Shown here one piece after another: positions 10,901-19,057 of a stretch of DNA of 64,000 nt. The translations under genes and the position numbers were made by a program. Source of the DNA: Methylococcus sp. EFPC2 (GTDB taxonomy: Bacteria > Pseudomonadota > Gammaproteobacteria > Methylococcales > Methylococcaceae); contig NZ_CP070491.1 in the NCBI RefSeq assembly GCF_016925495.1, positions 1,054,001 through 1,118,000 of the forward strand, in the 5' to 3' direction. Positions within the stretch are counted from its first letter, which is position 1; each line of letters begins with the position of its first letter. The notes beneath the pieces were generated by a model. The model had not been told where the DNA came from, did not search any database, and was given only the letters and a program-made list of their open reading frames with translations.

Positions 10901-11577
10901 TGGGCGAGCTGGGCGTCGAAATCACCAGCCTGGCCGATATGGCGGAATCCCTGCGGCAGGAAGGGCAAACGGTGATGCTGGTAGCGGTGGACGGCCGGCT
11001 GGCCGGCCTGCTGGGCGTCGCCGATCCCATCAAGGCTTCCACGCCGGAAGCCATTGCAGACCTGCACGGGGAAGGCCTGCTGATCGTCATGCTGACCGGG
11101 GACCACCGGATTACCGCCGAGGCTGTGGGACGCCGCCTGGGGATAGATCGGATCGAGGCGGAAGTGTTGCCCGACCGGAAGGCCGAGACGGTCAAGCGAT
11201 TGCAGGGCGAAGGCCGTAAGGTCGCCATGGCGGGCGACGGCATCAACGACGCCCCGGCGCTGGCCCAGGCCGAGGTGGGCATCGCCATGGGAACCGGGAC
11301 CGACGTGGCCATAGAGAGCGCCGGCGTGACCCTGGTGAAGGGCGACCTCAACGGCATCCTGCGGGCGGTGCGGCTGAGCCGGGCGACCATGCGCAACATC
11401 CGCCAGAATTTGTTCTTCGCCTTCATCTACAACATGCTGGGCGTGCCCATTGCCGCCGGCCTGCTCTACCCCTGGTTCGGCCTCCTGCTGTCGCCCATGA
11501 TCGCCGCGGCGGCCATGAGCTTCAGTTCGGTGTCGGTGATTGCCAATGCATTGAGATTAAAGCGCACCATCCTGTGA
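7942..11577 (+). CDS. copA: In-frame HD-GYP phosphodiesterase / CopA copper-exporting P-type ATPase fusion with internal start
   Basis: One 1211-codon frame beginning at GTG. Residues 1-220 hold two membrane segments (about 33-55 and 190-215) around a periplasmic sensor. Residues 225-430 are an HD-GYP domain with H283-D284 and [11 protein letters not shown] at 336-346, predicted to hydrolyse cyclic-di-GMP. Two heavy-metal-binding modules of the CPMHPE...CPKCGMALE type follow at about 473-535. A complete P1B ATPase is next, with C856-P-C858 in the membrane ion path, phosphorylation site D900-KTGT and a GDGIND hinge. An internal ATG at 9319 is preceded by a strong ribosome-binding site (GGGGAGGA, 7-base spacing), so a separate 752-residue CopA is very likely also made. 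The frame may therefore be two genes whose intervening stop is lost. Confidence 0.88.
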   Translation: MDKATKVDNVREDSEAALATSRLIHRKILTQLFLGWLFLCAAIGGTVTWLEVNRIQQFVHELALRESSTFSGESAHNLERLDLASHQHLTKLAQQLVNQHFLVVELYDANEQLRLEAVRQGQEVAEQDIDRYLHRFPEVGDFSHEFHLIRGKLLLVILVPLKGAEDALSGYFEGIYQVDRETLDSIKNDLLRTLLFVTLGITFTTLLMYPIILTLNRGLIKLSGDLLRGNLELMNVLGCAIAERDSDTNSHNYRVTYYALRLGEAIGLSPENMRGLIVGAFLHDVGKIGIRDPILLKPGKLTSEEFEVMKTHVSLGVDILSKSSWLSGARDVVEFHHERYDGAGYPQGLKGEAIPLNARIFAIADVFDALTSKRPYKESWPVLEAIVTLERDSGSHFDPQLVRVFSTIALDLYREMSCIEEHRMEAMLQRRIADYFLATAIDNRAKARGKSLDLGEDLKMATTIEPSTAKSSLYTCPMHPEIRESKPGSCPKCGMALEKIAGPVADSRTEYVCPIHPEVVREGPGNCPICGMALEPRSAEFETEDRELKDMSRRFWVSAALSLPLFVLAMGHDLYPAALPGFLDARLLPWLQLALATPVVLWGGWPFFARGWVSLVNRSLNMFTLIALGIGVAWLYSLVATLAPGLFPATLHGAEGVVPIYFEAAAVITTLVLLGQVLELRARNRTGAAIKMLLGLAPKTARRVLEDGSERDVPLEQVQPGQVLRVRPGEKIPADGTVLEGTSAVDESMVTGEPIPVEKTAGSRLIGATVNGTGSLLLRAEKVGADTLLAQIVHMVGEAQRSRAPIQKLADTVAGYFVPAVVAIAVTTLIAWWVWGPEPRLAHGIVNAVAVLIIACPCALGLATPMSIMVGTGQGALAGVLIKNAEALEVLENIDTLVVDKTGTLTEGKPRLVSVVPTEGTDEADLLLLAAGLERGSEHPLAAAILQAADERGLRPAAVEDFRSLTGRGVTGQVEGHSVALGNPLLMGELGVEITSLADMAESLRQEGQTVMLVAVDGRLAGLLGVADPIKASTPEAIADLHGEGLLIVMLTGDHRITAEAVGRRLGIDRIEAEVLPDRKAETVKRLQGEGRKVAMAGDGINDAPALAQAEVGIAMGTGTDVAIESAGVTLVKGDLNGILRAVRLSRATMRNIRQNLFFAFIYNMLGVPIAAGLLYPWFGLLLSPMIAAAAMSFSSVSVIANALRLKRTIL
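9304..9321 (+). promoter_or_regulatory. Internal ribosome-binding site and ATG start of the CopA part
   Basis: The sequence GGGGAGGA at 9304-9311, seven bases, then ATG at 9319 lies inside the fused frame exactly where the HD-GYP part ends and the metal-binding modules begin. The strength and spacing are ideal for independent initiation of a conventional-length copper ATPase. Confidence 0.7.
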
Positions 11578-11640
11578 TTGAGGCCGGTAGCCTCTCCTTG
11601 CAATCAGTCTGCCCACTATGCTGACAGGAGTCTCCCGCTA

Positions 11641-11826
11641 CAGTAGTGACAAGAGTTTTGCCGTGATTGGTCAAAACCGCGACGTTGTGCTGGTGATGGC
11701 TGCCGGGTTACTGCTTGGCGCATTTGTGGGGGGCAGTTGCTCGGGATGATTCCGGGAGCCGCGCTGCAGCCACTCCTAGCCTTGATACTGGTAATCTCGG
11801 CGGTAAAGGTCTGGCGACATGGCTGA
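11641..11826 (+). pseudogene. Remnant of a TauE/SafE (TSUP) family permease C-terminus
   Basis: Translation gives GQNRDVVLVMAAGLLLGAF, then in the next frame GGQLLGMIPGAALQPLLA, LILVISAVKVWRHG and a stop. These are the last membrane helices of a TSUP-type anion permease. The two frames are split at a run of six G (11728-11733); a seventh G would restore one frame. No N-terminal part is found upstream, so the gene is truncated as well as frameshifted. It lies between copA and the mer module and marks a rearrangement junction. Confidence 0.6.
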
Positions 11827-11828
11827 AA

Positions 11829-12047
11829 TCAGCTTCTGGCGCAACATGATTTCTCCTGTTGAATAGGCGGACACTTGACCGAGCCATAGGAGCAGAACAC
11901 GCAGCAATCACCCGGTTTCGGTTTCAGCAGTGCGTGGCAGGCCTCGCATTCGTAAAACCACTGACACGCGTCGGTGGGCATGCGTTCGGTCTTGGCGTGC
12001 CCGCAGTGCGGACAGGTCAGGGTCGAATCGAGAATTACCCGGCTCAT
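11829..12047 (-). CDS. GDCCVxC domain-containing protein of the mer module
   Basis: A 72-residue cysteine-rich protein with C12-x-x-C15, C28, C34-x-x-C37 and the diagnostic G-D-C48-C49-V-F-C52 motif. The family is found next to mercury-resistance genes, and in some organisms the motif contains selenocysteine; here the codons are cysteine. It overlaps merP by 4 bases and is the last gene of the merTP operon. A cytoplasmic metal-binding or zinc-ribbon-like role is likely; biochemical function is not established. Confidence 0.82.
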   Translation of the reverse strand: MSRVILDSTLTCPHCGHAKTERMPTDACQWFYECEACHALLKPKPGDCCVFCSYGSVKCPPIQQEKSCCARS

Positions 12048-12331
12048 TGCCTGCTCTCCAGGAGGTTCGACGGATAGCCTGCGTCGATGGTTGCCTGGAT
12101 CAGCTTGGCTGTTGCCGTTCGGGTGTCATCGAATGTCACCGTGGCTTGTTTCCTCTCGAGATCGATCGTGACAGCCGTAATGCCCTCGACCTTCTCCAGC
12201 GCTTTCTTGATCGTGATCGGACAGGCGGCGCAATTCATGCCGGGGACGGACAAGATGACGCTCCGCTGCGTGGCCCATACGTCGGACAGGCTTGCGATCA
12301 AAAGCATGGCGATGATCATGGACTTCATCAC
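12044..12331 (-). CDS. merP: Mercuric ion periplasmic binding protein MerP
   Basis: A 95-residue protein with a signal peptide (cleavage after about residue 20, VWA-TQ) and a single HMA domain. The metal site is GMNC34AAC37. It binds Hg(II) in the periplasm and passes it to MerT. It is encoded 6 bases downstream of merT. The HMA fold continues with TVTFDDTRTATAKLIQ and the usual AGYPS ending. Confidence 0.93.
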   Translation of the reverse strand: MMKSMIIAMLLIASLSDVWATQRSVILSVPGMNCAACPITIKKALEKVEGITAVTIDLERKQATVTFDDTRTATAKLIQATIDAGYPSNLLESRQ

Positions 12332-12337
12332 GGGACC

Positions 12338-12676
12338 TCAATAGAACCAGCGGGCGTACCAGGGAAAGGCCAGCAGCCCAACGAGCGGGATGCTGACCCA
12401 CCAGAAAACGAGCCGTTGCCGCCGCCGAACACGCGGATCCGCGCAGGGCATGCCCGGCTCACACGCCTCGGCGGCGCGATAGAGCTTGCGCCCGGCCAGG
12501 ACGATCAGACCCAAGGCCAACAGAACGAAGAGCGGACGAACCGGCTCCAGTTTCGTCAGAATCGCCATCCACGCGCCTCCGATCCCAAGCGTTACCAGCA
12601 CCAAGGGTGCTACGCAACACAATGACGCACCCACTGTCGCCAGTGCGCCGGCCAGCAAGGTCATGTTCGCATTCAT
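12338..12676 (-). CDS. merT: Mercuric ion transporter MerT
   Basis: A 112-residue inner-membrane protein with three hydrophobic segments. It has the paired C20-C21 in the first helix and C72/C78 in the cytoplasmic loop (ACEPGMPC), the expected Hg(II) relay residues. A longer open frame extends upstream, but it overlaps the mer operator and merR. The start [10 protein letters not shown] at 12676 fits the family and the promoter position. First gene of the operon merT-merP-GDCCVxC. Confidence 0.93.
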   Translation of the reverse strand: MNANMTLLAGALATVGASLCCVAPLVLVTLGIGGAWMAILTKLEPVRPLFVLLALGLIVLAGRKLYRAAEACEPGMPCADPRVRRRQRLVFWWVSIPLVGLLAFPWYARWFY

Positions 12677-12707
12677 TTCGCTACCCCACCGCGGAAACAT
12701 GCGCGTA

Positions 12708-12738
12708 ACATAAACTCCGTACCTGAGTACGGAGTCAA
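12708..12738 (-). promoter_or_regulatory. mer operator/promoter (PmerT) with 19-bp spacer
   Basis: A perfect 8-bp dyad ctccgtac-ctga-gtacggag lies at 12715-12734. Reading leftward for merT, the -35 is TTGACT (12738-12733) and the -10 is TTATGT (12713-12708), separated by exactly 19 bp. This over-long spacer, with the operator inside it, is the hallmark of MerR-type promoters: MerR bound to metal untwists the spacer. The site also covers the merR start region, allowing autorepression. Confidence 0.9.
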
Positions 12739-12745
12739 GCGTTCC

Positions 12746-13135
12746 ATGTTGACCATTGCCAAGCTGGCCGCTGCGGCCGGCGTGAATGTCGAAACCATTC
12801 GTTTCTATCAACGCAAGGGCCTCATCCACGAGCCGCCAAGGCCTCTTGGCAGCGTGCGCCGCTACGGCGAGCGTGACGTGGCGCGCATCCGTTTTATCAG
12901 GGCCGCACAACGCATCGGCTTTACGCTCGTGGAAATCCGCCAATTGCTGCAGTTGGAAGATGGCACTCGCTGCGATGAAGCTCGACTCATCGCCGAGCAC
13001 AAGCTGGCTGATATCAAAGCGAGAATGGCGGACTTGGCACGGATCGAAACCGCGCTGACCACCCTGATCGACTATTGCCGTGAGACCGAGGGCACGGTAG
13101 CTTGCCCATTGATCGCCTCGCTGCAAGGAGAATGA
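12746..13135 (+). CDS. merR: Mercury-responsive transcriptional regulator MerR
   Basis: A 129-residue MerR-family protein. It has an N-terminal winged helix-turn-helix ([23 protein letters not shown], with the RRY wing near residue 38), a long dimerisation helix, and three cysteines C76, C111 and C120. These correspond to the three Hg(II)-binding cysteines of Tn501-type MerR. It is divergent from merTP across a classical operator. The cysteine set supports Hg(II) rather than Cu or Zn as inducer. Confidence 0.93.
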   Translation: MLTIAKLAAAAGVNVETIRFYQRKGLIHEPPRPLGSVRRYGERDVARIRFIRAAQRIGFTLVEIRQLLQLEDGTRCDEARLIAEHKLADIKARMADLARIETALTTLIDYCRETEGTVACPLIASLQGE

Positions 13136-13178
13136 GGCGCGGCTCATGGCCAATTGGTAGCCCTGGAGACAGCCTGCC

Positions 13179-13811
13179 TCAGATTCTCTTCTGAGTGTGT
13201 GCCAAATAGACGTTCAGGGCGAACGCGAGCGCTACACCGGCAATCGGCATCACTTGTGGCGGCACGGGGAATGGAAAAGTCAGCCCGACCAAGAGGAGAT
13301 ATAGGATGCCGAACAGGGCGAAGAGGCTGTAGCGATGCGCCAACGGGCTGGAATAATCGAAGTTCGACTGCTTGATCCTGCGCCGCGCCAGGCCATCCGC
13401 GGCGAAAGGAACGATGGCGGCGAGCAGGAATGGCCACCAGGCCAGCAGCAGAAAGAATCGCCGGAGTGTCTGATGGACGCTGTCCCAAAGCACCTGAATC
13501 CGCCCCGCGATGAAGGGGAACAGGTTATCCCGTCCCACATCCTGAAAGCCCACGGAGCTCTGGCGTTCCTGTTCGCTGGGAATGAAATAGCGATACACGC
13601 TCTCCCGCGCGCCGGTGCGCACGAACAACCGGTCGAACCAGTTCTGGGCCGTTCGCCTGATTTCGGCATCCTTGGCCACCCCCAAATAGCGGACGATCAT
13701 GGCGTCCTCGGTGCGTTGAACCGAACGCAGCCAGTCGACGGACACCAGAGCGGCGACGAAGAAGATTTCCAGCAGCCAGAGCATCAGGCTCAGCAAGATG
13801 CTACGCGGCAT
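13179..13811 (-). CDS. DUF4400 / PFL_4697-type ICE membrane protein (TraJ-like of SXT)
   Basis: A 210-residue membrane protein with an N-terminal hydrophobic helix, a central soluble loop (ESVYRYFIPSEQERQSS) and several C-terminal helices. The family is found in integrative conjugative elements just downstream of the TraD coupling protein, where SXT carries its traJ. It overlaps the upstream gene by 11 bases in the order traI-traD-orf138-DUF4400. It probably assists the conjugation apparatus at the inner membrane. Exact role is unknown. Confidence 0.82.
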   Translation of the reverse strand: MPRSILLSLMLWLLEIFFVAALVSVDWLRSVQRTEDAMIVRYLGVAKDAEIRRTAQNWFDRLFVRTGARESVYRYFIPSEQERQSSVGFQDVGRDNLFPFIAGRIQVLWDSVHQTLRRFFLLLAWWPFLLAAIVPFAADGLARRRIKQSNFDYSSPLAHRYSLFALFGILYLLLVGLTFPFPVPPQVMPIAGVALAFALNVYLAHTQKRI

Positions 13812-14217
13812 CCCTATCCTCGACCGGTCTAACCAGGATGTCTCGTAGACTCGCCGGGACCAACCATGGCATCAGTTCATCACTTGCCGCCGGCGCGGCT
13901 GGCAACTGCTTTTCCAGGCCCCGCATCAGCGTGTCGAGAAATACCTGCAAGCGATCCCGGTCCGAGCCGGCATGGCAGTTTATGGCGCCGCGGTAGGCAT
14001 GGAGAGCGGCTGACAGGCTGTTTTCGACCGCCTGGTGTCGACGTTCGGGATCGGGTACCCGCTGCGCCACGTAGTCAAGCGTATTGCGACACAGCTCCCG
14101 GGTGCCGGGCCAGTCGGTTTCGAGCACCGCGATGATCTTGCTCTCGCGGGCATGCTGGCTGCGCCATAACCAAAGCGGATCAGCGGTTTTTGAAGTTGGC
14201 TTGTGGTTGATCTTCAT
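13801..14217 (-). CDS. Conserved hypothetical ICE protein between traD and the DUF4400 gene
   Basis: A 138-residue soluble, mostly helical protein without recognisable motifs. It begins one base after the traD stop and overlaps the next gene, so it is translated within the traI-traD operon. Its place corresponds to the small s043-type gene of SXT/R391 elements. No function is proposed. Confidence 0.7.
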   Translation of the reverse strand: MKINHKPTSKTADPLWLWRSQHARESKIIAVLETDWPGTRELCRNTLDYVAQRVPDPERRHQAVENSLSAALHAYRGAINCHAGSDRDRLQVFLDTLMRGLEKQLPAAPAASDELMPWLVPASLRDILVRPVEDRDAA

Positions 14218-14218
14218 G

Positions 14219-16042
14219 TCATGAGGTCATGTGGCCATCGAGGCGCGAGCGCAGGACCGGCAGACGTCCCTTGACGATCCGTCCGCCGGAGAGCTTCGCG
14301 ATATAGTGCAGGTCGGGCAACTGCCCGAGCAATTGCGGGGCGAACAGGTCGCCTTCCTCCTCCATCAGGCGTTCGCCGATGTTGCCGGAAAACACCGCCG
14401 GGTTGCTGGAATGGGTGGAGACGCCCTGGGTGCGCATGATGTATTTCAGCCGCGTCTTCGGCAGGTTGTCGGTGATGTACTCCTGGGTTTCCGCGTCCAT
14501 CACGCGCAGTGCGATGAGGTTGTTGACGTTGCCCAGGATCTGGCGGGCCTTGGGCTCGGAGCCGGTGCGCGCCGAGAAGTCGGCGAAGGTCTGGGTGGCG
14601 ATGAACAGCCTGAATTTCGCGCCGCGCCCCTTGTTCAGCAACTGGATGCACGGATCGTTGATGACCTCCGCCGCCTCGTCGACGAAGATGTTCACCGGCC
14701 GGTTGTTGACGCCGTAGTTGTAGCGATCGCCGGCCACCGAGGCCAAATCCGCCAGCAGGATGGAACCGATGGCGCTGCCGACCATGCCGTCGGACAGGGA
14801 GTCCAGGCCGATGTAGGCCACTTGGGCGTTGTTGATGATCCGCGCAGAATCGGTGATCGGACGACGGTCGTCCACGTCGCTCGGGTCCGGAGACAACAAG
14901 GGCCCGAGCGTGCCCGAGGTCAGCATGTTCATGATGGGCAGGAGCGAGGCCACCATCTTGCCGAAATGGGTGCGATCGTGTTCGAACATGGAAATCAGCC
15001 CTTCGAGATCCATGTTGGGATAATCGGCCTGGACTACATCCCGATAAAACCGGACCAGAGCGGCGGCCCTGTTGTCTGTATCCCGACCCTTGATGGCAAC
15101 GCGGCCACGCCAAGTTTCCCCAAGGGCAAAATCGAAATACCGCTCCAGCGCACGGGCGACCAGCGTGCCCGGTCCGCCTTCCAAGTAGCGCCTGAGCTTG
15201 ACCAGTGTCGGCCGTTGCTCGATGGCGAACAGTCCCTGCACGATGTTGTCGAGGGACTTCTGGCCGAAGGCTTTGAAGGGATCGGCGCCGTTGTCCCCCG
15301 GAATCACCGTGGCGATGCGGCTGGCCACCTCAGAAGAGCGATTGAAGTTGCGTAGGGGATCCAGCCGCACGCTGTCTTCCTGAAACGCCGGATGGAAATA
15401 CACGAAGCGTTCCGGATGTCCGCTCAGCCGACAGGCGCGTTCGGCGCAGCACTTGAGATCCTTGTCGCCCTTGGGATCAATGATGATCACCGCCTCCTCG
15501 CGTAGTACCGCCTGAGTCACCAGGGTGTCGAACAGCCTCGTCTTGCCGGCGCCGGTGGTGCCGACGATCAGGGTATGACCCGCCGTATGGGCAATGGGCT
15601 GAAAGACTCCTTCTTCGCGGGTCTCCAGCCCGTGCACCCAGGTGGCGCCCATGCGCTCGTGATCGACCGGGACGATGGCGGAGGAATCGCGCTTGAGGAT
15701 TTCGTAGGCGAGTTGGGCGTGCCGCTGGCCCCAATCGAATCCCCAGCCGAGCCAGAGCTTGTCCGGCTGCCGGCGCACCGTCCGTTCGAGTCTTTCGACA
15801 TCCAGATATTCGAACGTGAATCGGTGGAGCCGCCGCTTGCGGTACCAGACGCCCACCGCCGCCGGCAACCGCCAGGCCGCCATGATTCCACACAGGATCA
15901 TCAGCCAGAGAAATGGTGTCCAAGGGAGCCCTGACCAGCGCCTGGCGAGATAGGCCAGCGCGATTCCGCAGAGCCAGCCGGCAATGGCCTGAACCTCGAA
16001 GTTGGGCCGCCAGGGCAACTGGTAGTCGTAGTCGTTTTTCAC
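14219..16042 (-). CDS. traD: Conjugative coupling protein TraD (ICE type)
   Basis: A type IV coupling ATPase that brings the relaxase-DNA complex to the mating channel. It has 607 residues, with two N-terminal membrane segments (about 22-36 and 42-58) and Walker A GTTGAGKT at 161-168. A Walker B-type VNIFVDEAAEVI lies near residue 450, followed by RARQILGNVNNLIALRV and DAETQEY typical of the TraD/VirD4 group in ICEs. It begins one base after the relaxase gene stop. The length fits the SXT/PFGI TraD family. Confidence 0.93.
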   Translation of the reverse strand: MKNDYDYQLPWRPNFEVQAIAGWLCGIALAYLARRWSGLPWTPFLWLMILCGIMAAWRLPAAVGVWYRKRRLHRFTFEYLDVERLERTVRRQPDKLWLGWGFDWGQRHAQLAYEILKRDSSAIVPVDHERMGATWVHGLETREEGVFQPIAHTAGHTLIVGTTGAGKTRLFDTLVTQAVLREEAVIIIDPKGDKDLKCCAERACRLSGHPERFVYFHPAFQEDSVRLDPLRNFNRSSEVASRIATVIPGDNGADPFKAFGQKSLDNIVQGLFAIEQRPTLVKLRRYLEGGPGTLVARALERYFDFALGETWRGRVAIKGRDTDNRAAALVRFYRDVVQADYPNMDLEGLISMFEHDRTHFGKMVASLLPIMNMLTSGTLGPLLSPDPSDVDDRRPITDSARIINNAQVAYIGLDSLSDGMVGSAIGSILLADLASVAGDRYNYGVNNRPVNIFVDEAAEVINDPCIQLLNKGRGAKFRLFIATQTFADFSARTGSEPKARQILGNVNNLIALRVMDAETQEYITDNLPKTRLKYIMRTQGVSTHSSNPAVFSGNIGERLMEEEGDLFAPQLLGQLPDLHYIAKLSGGRIVKGRLPVLRSRLDGHMTS

Positions 16043-16043
16043 A

Positions 16044-18491
16044 TTAGCCTGCGACGTCCCTGCAGGCGATCAGCAACGTGTTGCCTTGCAGTTGGGCATC
16101 GGGATGACGGTGCAGCGCGATGATCAACCGTGAACGGGTGAGTTCCGGGTGCATCGCCACGTACCAGTCGAGGACGGTATTCGGCACGGACAGCCCTTCC
16201 GGCGTTTCCGTGATCGTACGCGGTACACCGTGGCGTTCCCGTATCCTCCGGATGAGATCCTCGGCCGAGCCCGGTTCGGACTCCCTGTCCAGAGGAAGCG
16301 AGGGACTTGCCGTTGGCGTCTTGGCGGGAGTCGCGGATCTCGCAGGCTCTCCAGTCGCCTGTTTGGTCTGTTCGGTTAACGTAGGTTTGATGAACCCGGC
16401 TTCAGGGCCAGGGTCGCCCTTCACCTGGCCCACTGCCGGTACCGCATTGTCCGGCTGACTGGCCGGGGCAGCCATTCTCGATTGCGCTTCATCCGGCGGC
16501 TTTCCAATGGTAGCCGCCGGGCCGTTGGGGATGGCAGCTGAAGTTGCCTTCGCGACTTCCGGTTCGCCCGCCAAGGCCAGCCAGCAGCGGCTCGCTTCCC
16601 GGTTCAGCAGAATGCCTCGTACGCCGTCGACCTCGCGCACCTTGCGCATCGGAGCGCGCATGTCGGTTTCGATCCAGCCAGCCGCCTCCAGGAATCGGAG
16701 TGACTCACCGGGATCCTGGCCGAGTCGCCGAGCCGTGCCCGGATGGGGAAGGAACACCGATCCGTTGATGATGCGAGGGGCAAGTTCCGGTGTTTCCCGA
16801 CTGGTATGGATGGCAGCGCGCAGCCATTCGCCGGCCTGGCCCTGTGTGGCCAGCCACTCGGTGGCTTGCGCTTGAATTGTTGTCCGATAGCTGTCCTTTC
16901 CGGAGGATGCGTTAACTTCATCAGCCTGCACGGCACAAGCTTCGGATCGAGAGAGCTGGTTGTCTGGCTTGGATTTCGGCGTCTCGGCCGTTGCCGATTT
17001 TCGTGGCTTGCGCCGAATACCCGATTCTCCCACCGCGGTGCCATTGTCTGCGGAAGGATTAACCTCGCTCGGCAGGGCCGATGGGGTGGCAACAGCATCA
17101 GCTCGTCCATTTGGGTCGACGACTTCGGCCTTGGCATCCGACTTCGATTTCTCGGCTACCTCGGAAACAGGCGCCGAGTCAGCAACAGCACTCAGCGAAG
17201 TTGGCGCCATTGGAATGTTGGTGGTACCTGGTCTCGCGGCAAGGTCCGCTGCGTCCCTCTCGGACAGGACCGTTTCCCTTCCCGTTTCATCCAGCACACG
17301 GCCTTCGACGACGACGGGCGGCTCACCGCTGTAGATCAGCTCCGGCGTTGCCAGCCGGAGCATGTACAGCGCCATGTCCAGCTCAGCCGGCGCCATGCGC
17401 CAATAGCGAAAGCTTCTGCCGTCGGCGGTCATCCGCGGTAAGGCCAGCCCCCGCTCGATGAGGATGTCGGCCAGGGTGTCCGGATCTCTGGGGATACCCG
17501 GAATCCGGTCCTTGATCAGCAGTTCGCTGACTTCCTGCGCACCGGCCTTCCAGACCACGTGCAGTCCGTCGGCGAAACGCCAGACCCGCGCACCGCGGGT
17601 GTTGGCGGTCCACCGGCCGCCGCCGATCAGCCGCCGCATGGCATCGAGCAGGTATTTTTCCACCGGGACGCCCAGCGAGGTATCCACCGGGATGTGATTG
17701 GCCTTGAGGTCCCGTTCCACGCTCTTGCGATCGGCCTCCATGACCAGGGTATGAAACATCGCCCCGCGATCCACCCCGGCGATGGCCTCCAGCATGGCCT
17801 GCATGATTTCCGGGCCTGATTGGGTCAGATAGGACAGGCACTCGGGCGTCAGCACCCGTTCCGTCACCAGCACCGAAAACTGTTCGTGGCGTTGGTGGCG
17901 CTTGTCGCGCCAGCGCAGGAAATAGCGGTCCACGCCGTTCTTGGCGGCCCAGTCGGTCAGGTTCTCCAGATACGGATTCCATTGCGTCCTGCCGTCCCTG
18001 TCCAGGATGCAGAGATCGGACACCGGCTTGCCGATGTCGTGCAGCAGACCGGCCAGGCACATCGCCAAACGCCAGCGCGGTTCCTGGCCTTTACGCTCCA
18101 GGGGCGTCGAGCCGATGCCGAACAGGACGCCCTCGGACGCCATGACCGCCCAATAAGCCACTTCCAGCCCATGCCGGAACAAGCCGCCGGCGCCGCGGTG
18201 ATGGTGGGCTTCCGAGGCCGGCAGCAGATGCGTGAAGGCGGCATAGCGGGCGATGACCGGCATGACCACGGTCTGAAACGCCTCGGCGGGCAGCGCCAGG
18301 GTATGGCGAATGGCGTCCAGCAACTCGGTCTGGGTGGCGAGAATGCGCTCGACGGAGGCGGCCGGCAGGCCTTTGGCGAAGGGGGGATAGCGTGGAATGT
18401 CCTCTTCGTCCGTCCGTGACGGCGTCGATTCGGCGACGGCTGCCAAGGTCGGAATAGCAGGCGGCTTGAATAGGGAGAACCAGGATTTCAT
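16044..18491 (-). CDS. traI: MOBH-family conjugative relaxase TraI
   Basis: DNA nickase that starts conjugative transfer. MOBH relaxases use an HD-type histidine/aspartate metal site rather than tyrosine. The frame is open to 18572. The start at 18491 (MKSWFSLFKPP) was chosen because it leaves room for a divergent promoter; an ATG 18 bases upstream is also possible. Counting from 18572, the motifs are HHHRGAGGLFRH at 123-134 and LLHDIGKPVSD at 176-186. The middle is a low-complexity Pro/Ser/Ala-rich linker (about 470-680), and a C-terminal DUF1528-like domain follows (ends GNTLLIACRDVAG). It is followed directly by traD. Confidence 0.92.
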   Translation of the reverse strand: MKSWFSLFKPPAIPTLAAVAESTPSRTDEEDIPRYPPFAKGLPAASVERILATQTELLDAIRHTLALPAEAFQTVVMPVIARYAAFTHLLPASEAHHHRGAGGLFRHGLEVAYWAVMASEGVLFGIGSTPLERKGQEPRWRLAMCLAGLLHDIGKPVSDLCILDRDGRTQWNPYLENLTDWAAKNGVDRYFLRWRDKRHQRHEQFSVLVTERVLTPECLSYLTQSGPEIMQAMLEAIAGVDRGAMFHTLVMEADRKSVERDLKANHIPVDTSLGVPVEKYLLDAMRRLIGGGRWTANTRGARVWRFADGLHVVWKAGAQEVSELLIKDRIPGIPRDPDTLADILIERGLALPRMTADGRSFRYWRMAPAELDMALYMLRLATPELIYSGEPPVVVEGRVLDETGRETVLSERDAADLAARPGTTNIPMAPTSLSAVADSAPVSEVAEKSKSDAKAEVVDPNGRADAVATPSALPSEVNPSADNGTAVGESGIRRKPRKSATAETPKSKPDNQLSRSEACAVQADEVNASSGKDSYRTTIQAQATEWLATQGQAGEWLRAAIHTSRETPELAPRIINGSVFLPHPGTARRLGQDPGESLRFLEAAGWIETDMRAPMRKVREVDGVRGILLNREASRCWLALAGEPEVAKATSAAIPNGPAATIGKPPDEAQSRMAAPASQPDNAVPAVGQVKGDPGPEAGFIKPTLTEQTKQATGEPARSATPAKTPTASPSLPLDRESEPGSAEDLIRRIRERHGVPRTITETPEGLSVPNTVLDWYVAMHPELTRSRLIIALHRHPDAQLQGNTLLIACRDVAG

Positions 18492-18624
18492 CGCCGCATA
18501 GGGTGCCATCCGCGGAAGTTCTCTGCGGCCGAATAGATACTTCCGCCGACGAACCTTTCCGCACACCACCATCCTTTTGGGACTTTTAAGGTGTCCTGTT
18601 TCTTGAACTCAGGAACCCTTAGCC

Positions 18625-19056
18625 ATGATTCCTTTCCGACTGCTACTGCCCTCCCTGGCCATCGCCGCGCTGCTGCCTGGCTGCGCAACGCCACGAATTC
18701 CGACCGACGTTTCTCAAGCCGTCATCAACTCGCTGATTCAGCCCTATTCGGAGCCGTCCTGGCGGCTCGGTGCGGCGTGGCTGCCCGGCGGAATGGGTGG
18801 GGCGGCCATTCGTTCCGCTGGCCTCGAGCATGTCGTACACCGGAAATTGCTCCAGGGACCGCTTGCCTCTGCCGAAACGCCGACCCTATCCCCGCTCCCA
18901 TCACCGTTCGATTCCAACGATGAAGTCGAACGCGCTTGGCGCAAGTTCTGCCGCAATCGGCTGGATATGACCGAACGCGACCGGCAGATCATCCGGGATA
19001 CGCCGGTTCCGGTATGGGCCTTCGGCAACTGCCATACCGCGAATCTGCTGAAGTAG
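18625..19056 (+). CDS. Putative lipoprotein encoded upstream of the replication gene
   Basis: A 143-residue protein with a lipoprotein signal and lipobox LLPGC (cysteine about residue 20). No domain is recognised. It is divergent from traI and its stop codon lies one base before the start of the Rep gene, so the two are translationally coupled. A role in mating-surface or element maintenance is possible but not supported by sequence. Confidence 0.65.
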   Translation: MIPFRLLLPSLAIAALLPGCATPRIPTDVSQAVINSLIQPYSEPSWRLGAAWLPGGMGGAAIRSAGLEHVVHRKLLQGPLASAETPTLSPLPSPFDSNDEVERAWRKFCRNRLDMTERDRQIIRDTPVPVWAFGNCHTANLLK

Positions 19057-19057
19057 C

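Noticed and set aside
12338-13153. A 271-residue protein extending merT upstream
   Set aside because: It would run through the mer operator and antisense to merR; MerT itself begins at 12676.
14231-15355. Long plus-strand open frame opposite traD
   Set aside because: Shadow of traD; composition and lack of motifs argue against coding.
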